Made by a program: the position numbers and the translations under genes
Source: Pseudomonas oryzihabitans
GTDB lineage: Bacteria > Pseudomonadota > Gammaproteobacteria > Pseudomonadales > Pseudomonadaceae
Direction: 5' to 3'
Length of the DNA stretch: 64,000 bases
NCBI RefSeq assembly: GCF_007665395.1
Contig: NZ_VDND01000007.1
Span: forward strand, 1-64,000
The notes under the pieces: generated by a model
Databases searched by the model: none
Seen by the model: only the letters and a program-made list of their open reading frames with translations
Told to the model about the DNA's origin: nothing
Shown: piece after piece, positions 7,566-15,977 of the stretch
Numbering within the stretch: the stretch's first letter is position 1
Layout: the number at the start of each line of letters is the position of its first letter

Positions 7566-8647
7566 GGACGGTCTCGACGGAGGGCAGGGGAACCGCGTTC
7601 GTACCAGGCGCGCGAGCCGTTCACCAGGCGCACGACCAGCAGCATCAGCGGGACTTCGATGAGGACGCCCACCACGGTCGCCAGGGCGGCGCCGGAGTGG
7701 AAGCCGAACAGGCTGATGGCGGCGGCCACCGCCAGCTCGAAGAAATTGCTGGCGCCAATCAGCGCCGAAGGGCAGGCCACGCGGTGGCTCTCGCCTACTA
7801 GGCGATTCAGCCAGTAGGCCAGCGCCGAGTTGCACAGCACCTGGATCAGGATGGGCACGGCCAGCAGGGCGATCACCAGCGGTTGCGCCAGGATGGCCTC
7901 GCCCTGGAAGGCGAACAGCAGTACCAGGATGGCCAGCAGCGCCGCCATCGACAGTGGCCCGAGGCGCGCCAGGGTGAGCTCGAAGGCGGCCTGGCCGCGG
8001 CGCAGCAGGGCGCGGCGCCAGAGCTGGGCGAGGATCACCGGCAGCACCAGATAGAGGATCACCGAGAGCAGCAGGGTAGCCCAGGGCACCGCGATGGACG
8101 ACAGCCCCAGCAGCAGGCCGACGATGGGCGCGAAGGCGAACACCATCAGGGTGTCGTTCAGCGCGACCTGGGACAGGGTGAACAGCGGATCGCCCTGGGT
8201 GAGGCGGCTCCAGACGAAGACCATGGCCGTGCAGGGCGCCGCCGCCAGCAGGATGAGGCCGGCGATGTAGCTGTCGAGCTGGTCCGTCGGCAGCCAGGGG
8301 GCGAACAGCTGGCGAATGAACAGCCAGGCCAGCAGGGCCATGGAGAAAGGCTTGACCGCCCAGTTGACGAACAGGGTGACGCCGATCCCGCGCCAATGCT
8401 GGCGTACCTGGCCGAGGGCGCCGAAATCCACCTTGAGCAGCATGGGCACGATCATGACCCAGATCAGCAGGCCGACCGGCAGGTTGACCTGGGCCACCTC
8501 GAGCCGCCCGATGCCGCGGAAGACCTCGGGCGCCAGCTGACCGAGGCCGATCCCGGCAAGGATGCAGAGCGCGACCCAGAGACTCAGGTAGCGTTCGAAG
8601 GTGTTCATGGGGGCAGCGGGTGATGGGCAGGCGGGCGTGGTAGTCAT
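7562..8647 (-). CDS. acr3: Acr3-type arsenite efflux permease
   Basis: A membrane permease of the ACR3/BASS superfamily, up to 361 residues, with about ten hydrophobic helices. The conserved cysteine in AAAPCTAMVFVWS, essential in characterised Acr3 proteins, is present, as is GASNFFELAVA in the second half. It exports arsenite or antimonite using the proton gradient. The first ATG (8647) is given; the ATG at 8608 (MNTFERYL) matches the usual family start and may be the true one. Neither has a strong ribosome-binding site. It lies between arsR and arsC. Confidence 0.92.
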   Translation of the reverse strand: MTTTPACPSPAAPMNTFERYLSLWVALCILAGIGLGQLAPEVFRGIGRLEVAQVNLPVGLLIWVMIVPMLLKVDFGALGQVRQHWRGIGVTLFVNWAVKPFSMALLAWLFIRQLFAPWLPTDQLDSYIAGLILLAAAPCTAMVFVWSRLTQGDPLFTLSQVALNDTLMVFAFAPIVGLLLGLSSIAVPWATLLLSVILYLVLPVILAQLWRRALLRRGQAAFELTLARLGPLSMAALLAILVLLFAFQGEAILAQPLVIALLAVPILIQVLCNSALAYWLNRLVGESHRVACPSALIGASNFFELAVAAAISLFGFHSGAALATVVGVLIEVPLMLLVVRLVNGSRAWYERGSPALRRDRP

Positions 8648-8693
8648 GGCGAGTTCAGGCGCTGGCGGTCGGTGGCGGGGCGGTTGTCGGGGA

Positions 8694-9017
8694 TCAGCAT
8701 GGGCAGCGAGGGGGGGTGGTGACCGCGCAGTCGGTGCCGGCGCAGCAGTGCTCGGTGAGGTAGCCGAGCAGGGCGTTCATCTGGCCATAGGCGGCGCGAT
8801 AGATGAGGTTGCGTCCCTGTTGCTCCACCGTGACGAGGCCGGCATTGGCCAGCTCCTTGAGGTGGAAGGAGAGGTTGCTGCGCGCCACCTCGAGCTGGTC
8901 GGCCAACTGGCTGGGGGTGAGGCCGTCCGTCCCGGCGACCACCAGGGCACGAAAGACCCGCAGGCGCTGGGCATGGGCGAGGGCGGCGAGGGCGGATACG
9001 GCAGATTCTTCGTGCAT
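8694..9017 (-). CDS. arsR: ArsR arsenic-responsive repressor
   Basis: A 107-residue winged-helix repressor of the ArsR/SmtB family. The helix-turn-helix is around residues 33-57 (PSQLADQLEVARSNLSFHL). The classic CVC site in the DNA helix is absent. Instead a C-terminal Cys91-Cys92 and Cys97 cluster is present, as in the Acidithiobacillus-type ArsR, so arsenite is probably sensed at the C-terminus; a further CPC ends the protein. The ATG at 9015-9017 is preferred to the one at 9047 because the operator-like dyad lies between them. It heads the ars operon and should repress it. Confidence 0.9.
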   Translation of the reverse strand: MHEESAVSALAALAHAQRLRVFRALVVAGTDGLTPSQLADQLEVARSNLSFHLKELANAGLVTVEQQGRNLIYRAAYGQMNALLGYLTEHCCAGTDCAVTTPPRCPC

Positions 9018-9029
9018 GATTCGATAATA

Positions 9030-9049
9030 CAATGATCGTTGAATCATTG
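9030..9049 (-). promoter_or_regulatory. likely ArsR operator dyad
   Basis: CAATGA (9030-9035) and TCATTG (9044-9049) form a perfect 6-base inverted repeat with an 8-base spacer in an AT-rich patch, 13 bases upstream of the arsR start. Its position and symmetry suit autorepression. No other such dyad was seen nearby. Confidence 0.55.
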
Positions 9050-9075
9050 AATGATAAGCCAGGGTCGAGCGCCGA

Positions 9076-9963
9076 TCAACTGCGCAGCTGGCGCAGTGCT
9101 TCCAGCACCTGCTGCAGGGCGCGACTCAGGGGTTTGTCGCGGCGCAGCATCAGGGCCAGGGTACGGGTCAGCGCGGGCGCCAGCGGCTGGACGCGCAGGC
9201 CATGGCGATGATGCGCCGTGGCCACGGCGATGCCGGGCACCAGGCTGTAGCCGAGGCCGGCGGCCACCAGTTCCTTGAGCGCCTCGATGCTGCCCAGCTC
9301 CATCACCGGGCGGCTGGCCTGGCCGGCGCGGCGGAACCAGTCGTCGATCAGCAGCCGGGTGCTGCTGCCGGTCTCGAAGGCCAGCAGCGGCGTCTCGGCC
9401 AGGTCCGCCGGGGTGAGCGGTCGCGGTGGCAGGGGACTGGCGGGCGGCAGCAGGGCGACGAAGGCATCCTCCAGCAGCGGCTCCACCTGCAGGTTGCGCC
9501 CGCTGGCCGGCAGGGTGACCAGGCCGAGGTCGAGGCGGTTGTCTTCCACCGCGCGCAGCACGTCCAGGGTGTTGCCGGTGCTGACCCGCACGTCCAGCTG
9601 CGGAAAGCGCTGGCGCAACTGGCCGAGTAACGGCGGCAGCAGATGGATGCAGGTGGTGGCGCCGGTGCCGATGGCGACCTGGCCGGTGACGGTCTCGCCG
9701 TGGCTGGCCAGCGCCTGCAGCGCCAGGTCCACCTCGGCCTGGATGCGCGCGGCGTGGTCGAGCAGCAGGCTGCCGGCGGCGGTGGGCTTGAGGCGGCGGC
9801 CGAGACGCTCCAGCAGCCTGAGCCCCAGGCGCCGCTCCAGCTGGCGGATCTGCAGGCTGACCGCCGGCTGGCTCAAGCCCAGGCGGTCGGCCGCGGCGGA
9901 AAAGCTGCCGGTGGCCACTACCTGGACGAAGGTCTGCAGCTGGGTGAGGTTGAGATCGGCCAT
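9076..9963 (-). CDS. LysR-type transcriptional regulator
   Basis: A 295-residue LysR-type regulator. The N-terminal helix-turn-helix spans about residues 18-50 (GSFSAAADRLGLSQPAVS, then RQLERRLG), and the rest is the two-lobed effector domain beginning around 88. The start at 9961-9963 (MADLNL) fits the family; an upstream frame to 10029 would add a non-family tail. It is divergent from the acetyltransferase gene with a 101-base gap, the usual setting for a LysR regulator acting on its neighbour. The effector is unknown. Confidence 0.9.
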   Translation of the reverse strand: MADLNLTQLQTFVQVVATGSFSAAADRLGLSQPAVSLQIRQLERRLGLRLLERLGRRLKPTAAGSLLLDHAARIQAEVDLALQALASHGETVTGQVAIGTGATTCIHLLPPLLGQLRQRFPQLDVRVSTGNTLDVLRAVEDNRLDLGLVTLPASGRNLQVEPLLEDAFVALLPPASPLPPRPLTPADLAETPLLAFETGSSTRLLIDDWFRRAGQASRPVMELGSIEALKELVAAGLGYSLVPGIAVATAHHRHGLRVQPLAPALTRTLALMLRRDKPLSRALQQVLEALRQLRS

Positions 9964-10064
9964 GCCAAGGTTTCGCTTATACCAGGGATAACCGAGCATA
10001 GCTTTATCTTTGCCTGGCCGGGCCGGCATGATCTCGCCACCGAACCCCAGGCTGGATAGAACCC

Positions 10065-10598
10065 GTGAACACCGCCCTGCAGCTGCGCGACGCCACCCCC
10101 GCCGATCTACCGGCCATCCAGGCCATCTATGCGCAGCATGTCCTGCACGGCTGCGCCAGTTTCGAGCTGGAGCCGCCGGACGTGGCCGAACTCGAGCGCC
10201 GCCTCGCTGCCGTGCGCCAGGCCGGGCTGCCCTACCGGGTGGCGGAGCTGGAGGGCGAGGTGGTGGGCTATGCCTATGCCGTGCTCTACCGACCGCGACC
10301 GGCCTATCGGCATACCGCGGAGGATTCGGTGTACGTACGCGCAGGCCTGGGTGGCCAGGGCATCGGCCGGCGCCTGCTGGAAGAGGTGGTCGCGGCGTGC
10401 ACGGCGGCGGGCTTTCGCCAACTGGTCGCGGTGATCGGCGACAGCGCCAACGCGGCCTCCATCGCCCTGCACCGGCGCCTGGGCTTTCGCACCGTGGGCA
10501 CCTTCGAGGCGGTGGGGTTCAAGCACGGGCGCTGGGTGGATACCGTGCTGATGCAACGCGGCCTCGGCGAGGGTGACCGCACACCCGGCAGCCGCTGA
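10065..10598 (+). CDS. GNAT acetyltransferase, phosphinothricin/methionine sulfone type
   Basis: A 177-residue GNAT N-acetyltransferase that starts with GTG. The acetyl-CoA loop GLGGQGIGRRLLEE (about residues 92-106) is intact, as is the C-terminal GDSANAASIALHRRLGF. The layout matches the Pat/MddA group that acetylates phosphinothricin, methionine sulfone or sulfoximine. It is divergent from the LysR gene and its stop overlaps the MFS start (TGATG), so acetyltransferase and exporter are probably made together, which fits detoxification plus export. The precise substrate is not shown. Confidence 0.85.
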   Translation: MNTALQLRDATPADLPAIQAIYAQHVLHGCASFELEPPDVAELERRLAAVRQAGLPYRVAELEGEVVGYAYAVLYRPRPAYRHTAEDSVYVRAGLGGQGIGRRLLEEVVAACTAAGFRQLVAVIGDSANAASIALHRRLGFRTVGTFEAVGFKHGRWVDTVLMQRGLGEGDRTPGSR

Positions 10599-11758
10599 TG
10601 ACGCCGATGCCGAGCGACCGCGCCATCTGGCAACTGGGGCTGATGCAGCTGCTGGCCTGGGGCCTGGCCTTCTATCTGCCGGGCGTCTATGGGCCGGCGA
10701 TGGCCGCGGGGCTCGGCTGGGAGGCGCGCTGGGTCTACGGCGGATTCTCCCTGGCCATGGTGACCATGGGCCTGGTGTCGCCCTTCAGTGGCGCGCTGAT
10801 CGAGCGCCTGGGGGGCTGCCGGACCCTGCAACTCGGCCTGGTGCTGGATGCCTTGGGGTGCCTGGGGCTGGCGGCGGCGCACTCGGCGCCACCGTTCTAT
10901 CTGGCCTGGGTGATCCTGGGCGTGGGGATGCGGTTGTCGCTGTACGACGCCGCCTTCGCCGCCCTGGCGCGAATGGCCGGGGAGCGCTCACGAGCGGTGA
11001 TGGTGCGCATCACCCTGCTCGGTGGCCTGGCGTCGGCGGTGTTCTGGCCGCTAGGGCACTGGTTGCTGGGCCTGCTGGGTTGGCGGCTGGGCCTGGTGGT
11101 CTATGCGGCTATCGCCCTGGCCGGTCTGCTGCTCCTGCTGCCGCTGCCCAACGTGCGGGGGCGCTTGCCCACTGCCGACCTGCCTCCCCCGGCGGCCGGC
11201 ACCTCGCCACGGTGGGCGGGCGTGCTGTTCGCCACCGGCATGGCGCTGATCGGTTTTCTCTCCGCCGGGCTGTCGGCCCATCTGCCGGCCTTGCTGGCCG
11301 AGCGCGGCGTGCCGGTGGCGGTGGCGGCGCTCTGGGGCGTCGGCCAGGTCTGCGCGCGGCTGGCGGAGCTGGCCTCGCATCAGCGGCTGGCGGCGCGCCA
11401 GCTCAATCTGTTGCTGGGCCTGGGGTTGCCGCTGAGTTTCGCCCTGGCGCTGGTAAGCGAAGGCCATCTGGTGCTCACCGCCGGCTTCGTCCTGCTCTAT
11501 GGCGCCCTCAACGGCCTGGTGGCGGTGCTGCGCGCCAGTCTGCCGCTGGAGCTGTTCGACCGGGCGCTCTATGCCCGGCTGACCGGCAGGCTGCTGGCGC
11601 CGAGCTTCCTGCTCTCGGCGGCCGCGCCCTGGTGCTATGCCCTGGCCCGGGAGCACTGGGGCGAGCGCGGCCTGCTCGGGCTGTGCCTGCTGGTCAGCCT
11701 GGGGGTGACCCTGGCCGCGGTGGGCCTGCTGGGGCAGCGGCGAGTGTCGGTGGGCTAG
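10598..11758 (+). CDS. MFS transporter
   Basis: A 386-residue major facilitator protein with about twelve hydrophobic helices in two halves and a loop near residues 185-205 (NVRGRLPTADLPPP). The typical short basic loop between helices 2 and 3 reads GALIERLGG. Translation is coupled to the acetyltransferase by a one-base overlap. It converges tail to tail with the class II aldolase-like gene, overlapping by 4 bases. It may export an acetylated or toxic compound; the substrate cannot be read from sequence. Confidence 0.8.
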   Translation: MTPMPSDRAIWQLGLMQLLAWGLAFYLPGVYGPAMAAGLGWEARWVYGGFSLAMVTMGLVSPFSGALIERLGGCRTLQLGLVLDALGCLGLAAAHSAPPFYLAWVILGVGMRLSLYDAAFAALARMAGERSRAVMVRITLLGGLASAVFWPLGHWLLGLLGWRLGLVVYAAIALAGLLLLLPLPNVRGRLPTADLPPPAAGTSPRWAGVLFATGMALIGFLSAGLSAHLPALLAERGVPVAVAALWGVGQVCARLAELASHQRLAARQLNLLLGLGLPLSFALALVSEGHLVLTAGFVLLYGALNGLVAVLRASLPLELFDRALYARLTGRLLAPSFLLSAAAPWCYALAREHWGERGLLGLCLLVSLGVTLAAVGLLGQRRVSVG

Positions 11759-12507
11759 CGACACCAGTCCTGGCGCTGGTCCTCGATCAGCGACAGGGCC
11801 GCCTGCCAGGCCAGGTCGATCAGGCCGTCGGCGCCGTCGGCCTGGAATTGCACGGCGGTGTGCTGGCAGACGGCGTCGCTGGGGTAGTGCAGCGCCACGC
11901 CGCCGGCCAGCGCCTGGACCTGCGCCTGGCAGGCGCGCTCCAGGAAGTAGATCTCGTGGAAGGCTTCCGCCGGGGTGGCGCCGCCTACCAGCAGGCCATG
12001 GTTGCGCAGGATCATGGCCTTATGGGGGCCGAGGTCGGCGACCAGCCGGGCGCGTTCGTCCAGCGACAGGGCGATGCCTTCGTAGGTGTGGTAGGCCAGG
12101 TGGCCGTGGAACTTCAGGGCGTGCTGGGTGAGCGGCAGCAGGCCGTCGCGCTGGGCGGCCACCGCCATGCCGGCGGCGGTGTGGGTGTGGATCACGCAGT
12201 GCAGGTCGGGACGCGCGGCATGGATCGCCGAGTGGATGACGAAGCCGGCGGCGTTGACCCGCTGCTCGCCGAAGGGACCGGGTTGGGGACGGCCGTCCAG
12301 GTCGATCAGGACCAGATCGCTGGCGGTCATGCGCTCGAAGGGCACCCCGTAGCGGTTGATCAGGAACAGCTCGCTCGTCCCCGGCAGGCGCAGGGTGATA
12401 TGGGTGTCGATCAGGTCGGTCATGCGGTAGTGGGCGAGGAGGCGGTACAGCGCCGCCAGCTCGCAGCGCGCCGGCCACTCGCCGGGGCGCAGGTCGACGC
12501 TGTTCAT
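11755..12507 (-). CDS. class II aldolase/adducin-family protein
   Basis: A 250-residue protein of the class II aldolase/adducin fold. Zinc-type histidines are seen in VIHTHTAAG (His107 and His109) and in RNHGLLVGG (around 165). The segment that carries the catalytic Glu in fuculose-1-phosphate aldolase reads NAAGFVIHSAIH here, so that Glu appears replaced. This is common in the adducin-like branch, and the reaction may be a decarboxylation, isomerisation or retro-aldol. It is the last gene of the five-gene minus-strand operon, overlapping the ABC gene by 4 bases, and is probably the final carbon-bond-breaking step for the imported compound. Confidence 0.8.
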   Translation of the reverse strand: MNSVDLRPGEWPARCELAALYRLLAHYRMTDLIDTHITLRLPGTSELFLINRYGVPFERMTASDLVLIDLDGRPQPGPFGEQRVNAAGFVIHSAIHAARPDLHCVIHTHTAAGMAVAAQRDGLLPLTQHALKFHGHLAYHTYEGIALSLDERARLVADLGPHKAMILRNHGLLVGGATPAEAFHEIYFLERACQAQVQALAGGVALHYPSDAVCQHTAVQFQADGADGLIDLAWQAALSLIEDQRQDWCR

Positions 12508-14063
12508 GTCGTGATCTCCTCGGCAGCGGGCGTGGCGGCCGCGGTGGTCAGGCCCATGAACTGGCGGATGCGCGGATCGCAGAGCCCCTGGCGGATCGCC
12601 TGGGGTGCGGCGTCGGTGTGGATCACGCCGTTCTCCATGAAGATCACCCGGTCGGCGATGGACAGGGCGAAGTCCATCTCGTGGGTGACGATCAGCAGCG
12701 TCATGCCTTCGTCGGCCAGAGTGCGGATCACCTTGAGCACCTCGCCCACCAACTCGGGATCGAGCGCCGAGGTGGGTTCGTCGAACAGCATGATGTCCGG
12801 CGCCATGGCCAGGGCGCGGGCGATGGCGACCCGCTGCTGCTGGCCGCCGGAGAGTTGGTGCGGATACTTGTGGGCGTGGGCCAGCAGGCCGACCTTGTCC
12901 AGCAGCGCCAGGGCGCGTCGACGCAGCTCGCCGGCCTCGGCCTGGCGATGCTGCCGCGGGGCCAGGCTGACGTTGCCCAGCAGGCTCAGGTGCGGGAAGA
13001 GGTTGAAGCTCTGGAACACCATGCCCAGGTGCTGCAGGCCCTCGCGCAGCCGCCGGCGCGGCGTGCGCTCGCCGGCGCGGATGAAGCCCTCGCCGAACAG
13101 CAGGATCTCGCCGGCGTCCAGGCTCTCCAGGCCATTGAGGGTGCGGATCAGCGAGGTCTTGCCCGAGCCCGAGGGGCCGATCAGCGCCAGCACCTCGCCG
13201 CGGCCGACCTGCAGGTCGATGCCCTTGAGCACCTCCTGGGCGCCATAGCGCTTGCGCACGCCGCGCAGTTCCAGGGCGGGTGGATCGCCCGGGCGCGGGG
13301 TGGGGAAGCGCGGGCCGGCGGCACCGGGCAGGCTGGCGCGCAGCTCGGCTTCGGCCTGGGCATCGAGGGTGCCCGGGCGGCGCCGATTGAGGTCCAGGCG
13401 GCGCTCCAGCGCCTGCAGCAGCCAGCCGAACAGGGTGACGATGAGCACGTAGTAGACGGCCACCGCGGCCAGGGTCTCCAGCACCAGGAAGTTGGCGGCA
13501 TAGAGTTGCTGGCCGACCTTGAGGATCTCGGTCAGGGAGATCACCGAGATCAGCGAGGTGAGCTTGACCACGGTGATGTATTCGTTGATCAGGGTGGGCA
13601 GGGCGATGCGCAGCGCCTGGGGAATGACGATCAGTCGCTGGATGCTCAGGGTGCCCAGGGCCAGGGCGCGGCCCGCCTCACGTTGCCCCTTCGCCACCGC
13701 CAGCAGGCCCCCGCGATGGATCTCGGCCATGTAGGCGGTTTCGGTCAGCACCAGGGCGAACAGCCCGGAAACGAAGGGATTCGACAGTAGCGGGCCGCTC
13801 ATCGGCAGCAATTGCGGCAGGTTGTAGACGAACACCACCAGCACCAGCAGGGGCACGCTGCGAAAGAACCAGATGTAGCCGCCCAGCGGCCAGCGCAGCC
13901 AGGCCGGCCCGTGCAGCCGCGCCGAGGCCACCAGGAAGCCCAGCGCCAGGCCGATCAGCCAGGCCAGACCGCTGAGCTCGACCACGGTGATACAGGCCTT
14001 CCAGAAGGCCGGCAGGGAGAACAGCGAGAAGAAATAGGGCCAATCGAATTGCATGGGGATCAC
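12504..14063 (-). CDS. fused amino-acid-type ABC permease and ATPase
   Basis: A 519-residue fusion of two ABC importer subunits that are usually separate. Residues 1-225 are a HisM/GlnP-type permease with about five helices and an EAA loop (EAGRALALGTLS, from about 129). A linker of roughly 35 residues leads to a polar-amino-acid-type ATPase from about 262: Walker A GPSGSGKTS near 296, signature LSGGQQQR near 410, Walker B IMLFDEP. All catalytic motifs are intact. A dimer of this fusion would supply both permeases and both ATPases. The start is GTG at 14063 or ATG at 14054. The solute-binding protein gene lies 46 bases upstream. It imports a small polar, probably amino-acid-like, compound. 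Confidence 0.92.
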   Translation of the reverse strand: MIPMQFDWPYFFSLFSLPAFWKACITVVELSGLAWLIGLALGFLVASARLHGPAWLRWPLGGYIWFFRSVPLLVLVVFVYNLPQLLPMSGPLLSNPFVSGLFALVLTETAYMAEIHRGGLLAVAKGQREAGRALALGTLSIQRLIVIPQALRIALPTLINEYITVVKLTSLISVISLTEILKVGQQLYAANFLVLETLAAVAVYYVLIVTLFGWLLQALERRLDLNRRRPGTLDAQAEAELRASLPGAAGPRFPTPRPGDPPALELRGVRKRYGAQEVLKGIDLQVGRGEVLALIGPSGSGKTSLIRTLNGLESLDAGEILLFGEGFIRAGERTPRRRLREGLQHLGMVFQSFNLFPHLSLLGNVSLAPRQHRQAEAGELRRRALALLDKVGLLAHAHKYPHQLSGGQQQRVAIARALAMAPDIMLFDEPTSALDPELVGEVLKVIRTLADEGMTLLIVTHEMDFALSIADRVIFMENGVIHTDAAPQAIRQGLCDPRIRQFMGLTTAAATPAAEEITT

Positions 14064-14109
14064 CAGGCGTCGCCGCCCCGGCCGGGGTCGGGGCGGCTCG
14101 GCTCCTCGC

Positions 14110-14904
14110 TCAGTTCGCCGGGGCGTCTTCCAGGTTGTACTTCTTCAGCAGGGCGGCGTATTCGCCGGAGGCCCGCAGCTTGGCGAAGGCCTCTTCGAGG
14201 GCCTGCTTGAGGGCTTCGTTGTCCTTGCGCAGGTAGATGCCCAGGGTCTCCTTGTACACCAGCTCCGGCGAGGTGATGCGCACCCGGCCGCGGGAGCGCT
14301 CGACGATCTGGCTGGCCGCGCCGCCGATCTCCAGCTGGGCGTCGACGTTGCCGGCCAGCATGGCCTGGGTCGCCTCGGGCGCGGAGGGGAATTCGCTGAC
14401 GGCGATGGCGCCCTTGCCCTGGGCCACGCAGTAGTCGGTGGAGAGTTTCTGCAGCTTGGCGACCCAGGTGGTGCCCCGTTGCAGGCCGACCTTCAGGCCG
14501 CAGAGGTCCTCCGGCACCTTGGGTTCCTTGGCGGCGCCGGCCTTGGTCATGATGGCCGCGCCGGTGCGCGCATAGGGGATCGCCAGGGCCTGGGCGGTGC
14601 GCTCCGGGGTGATGTACATGCCGGAGATCACGGTATCGAAGTGGTTGGATTTGAGCCCCAGGATCAGCCCGGCGAACTCGGTGTTGACGAAGTCGGCCTT
14701 GAGCCCCAGTTGCTTGGCCAGGTCGCTGGAAAAGTCCGGATCGGAGCCCACCACCTTGTCGCCGTCGAAGGACTCGAAGGGCGGATAGGTGATGTCCATG
14801 CCGACCTTCAGCACGCCGGGGGTGATCGTCTTGACCTCGGCCTGGGCCGCGCAGGCCAGGCTGCCCAGCAGGATGACGCTCAGGGATTTGCGCAGGATGT
14901 TCAT
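14110..14904 (-). CDS. ABC transporter solute-binding protein, amino-acid type
   Basis: A 264-residue periplasmic binding protein of the polar-amino-acid family (SBP_bac_3). The signal peptide ends near residue 22 (CAAQA|E). The family start VGMDITYPPFESFDG, the GMYITPERTA loop (about 95-105) and the C-terminal GEYAALLKKYNLED are present. It would deliver substrate to the fused permease-ATPase encoded just downstream, and lies 28 bases downstream of the dioxygenase gene. Substrate specificity cannot be read by eye; the neighbouring catabolic enzymes suggest something other than a standard amino acid. Confidence 0.9.
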   Translation of the reverse strand: MNILRKSLSVILLGSLACAAQAEVKTITPGVLKVGMDITYPPFESFDGDKVVGSDPDFSSDLAKQLGLKADFVNTEFAGLILGLKSNHFDTVISGMYITPERTAQALAIPYARTGAAIMTKAGAAKEPKVPEDLCGLKVGLQRGTTWVAKLQKLSTDYCVAQGKGAIAVSEFPSAPEATQAMLAGNVDAQLEIGGAASQIVERSRGRVRITSPELVYKETLGIYLRKDNEALKQALEEAFAKLRASGEYAALLKKYNLEDAPAN

Positions 14905-14932
14905 GGGGATGCTCCGGTGGTTGTCGTTATGG

Positions 14933-15967
14933 TCAGGCGTGGTTCTTCAGATGGCCGAAGCTGGACGGCTTGCGCGCCCGCTCCGGCAGCGCCAGCTCGC
15001 CGGCGGCGACCTTGGCGCGCAGGTAGCGGTAGGTCTGCAAGGCCTGGCTCCACATGTGCTCGCCGATGGCCAGGGCCTCGTAGCCCGTGGCGCCCGCGGC
15101 GAATTGCGGCAGCGGCTCGATACGGGTGTGGTAGTCGCAGGCGTAGAACAGCGGGAAGGAATAGCGCTCGGCCTTGACCTTGCGCACCCGGTGCGCGGTG
15201 GCGACGAAGGCGCCGGCGGTCATCACCTCCAGCATGTCGCCGATGTTCACCACCAGGGCGCCCTCCAGCGGCGGGGCGTCGATCCACTGGCCGGCTTCGT
15301 TCATCACCTCCAGGCCCGGCTGGTCGGCCAGCAGGATGGTGAAGCACTCGTAGTCGGTATGGGCGCCGATGCCGGGGGCGTCCTCGGCGCTGGCGTCGAA
15401 GGGGTAGTGAATCAGCCGCAGCTTGGACGGCGGCCGGCTGACCAGGGGATCGAAGGTGTCCTCCGGCAACTCCAGCGCCAGGGCGAAGCCGCGGAACAGC
15501 TGGCGGCCGAGGGCGAAGGCCGCCGCGTAGTAGGCCTGCACGCGCTCGCGAAAGCCGGGCAGCGCGGGCCAGGCATTGGGGCCCAGCAGCGGGGTGCCGG
15601 CCAGCACCAGCGGATCGTCCGCCGCCACCTCGAAGCCGACGTCGAAGGCCTCCTTGTGATCGGGCTTGCCGCTGCCGTAGATCTCCTCGCCCTCGGGCAC
15701 GAAGCCCTTGTGCGAGGCGGACGTGCCTATGTAGTGGCCCATCTTGGCGTCCAGGGGCTGGGCGAAATAGTCCCGCCCCGCCTGGCGCAGGCCCTCGATC
15801 AACGCCGGTGCCAGGCCGTGGTTGCGGATGTAGAGAAAGCCCACCTCGCGGGCGGCCTGGCCGAGTTCGGCGGCGACGGCCTGGCGCTGCGCCAGGTCGG
15901 GGCTGAACAGGCCGGCGATGTCCACCACCGGGATGGTCTGGAAGGCGGTATTTGGGGTGTCTGGCAT
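14933..15967 (-). CDS. isopenicillin N synthase-family Fe(II) dioxygenase
   Basis: A 344-residue non-haem iron oxygenase of the isopenicillin N synthase / 2-oxoglutarate superfamily. The N-terminal DIOX_N part starts [10 protein letters not shown]. The core carries [13 protein letters not shown] (His-x-Asp, around 215-220) and [16 protein letters not shown] (distal His plus the Arg-x-Ser that binds the co-substrate carboxylate). The ATG at 15967 is chosen because the frame upstream of it overlaps the isomerase gene and has no family similarity. Bacterial members hydroxylate or open small molecules and are seldom antibiotic synthases. It sits between the isomerase and the transporter genes, so it probably oxidises the imported compound. 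Confidence 0.88.
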   Translation of the reverse strand: MPDTPNTAFQTIPVVDIAGLFSPDLAQRQAVAAELGQAAREVGFLYIRNHGLAPALIEGLRQAGRDYFAQPLDAKMGHYIGTSASHKGFVPEGEEIYGSGKPDHKEAFDVGFEVAADDPLVLAGTPLLGPNAWPALPGFRERVQAYYAAAFALGRQLFRGFALALELPEDTFDPLVSRPPSKLRLIHYPFDASAEDAPGIGAHTDYECFTILLADQPGLEVMNEAGQWIDAPPLEGALVVNIGDMLEVMTAGAFVATAHRVRKVKAERYSFPLFYACDYHTRIEPLPQFAAGATGYEALAIGEHMWSQALQTYRYLRAKVAAGELALPERARKPSSFGHLKNHA

Positions 15968-15977
15968 GGCGAGCTCC

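Noticed and set aside
7140..8396. Long frame joining arsC to upstream sequence
   Set aside because: Only the part from 7565 down is ArsC; the rest is the acr3 gene read in the wrong frame.
10573..13248. 891-codon plus-strand frame across the MFS, aldolase and ABC genes
   Set aside because: It crosses three well-supported genes on both strands and has no recognisable domain.
14933..15967. Beta-lactam biosynthesis gene
   Set aside because: The isopenicillin N synthase fold is shared by many bacterial oxygenases, and no peptide synthetase or related gene is present.
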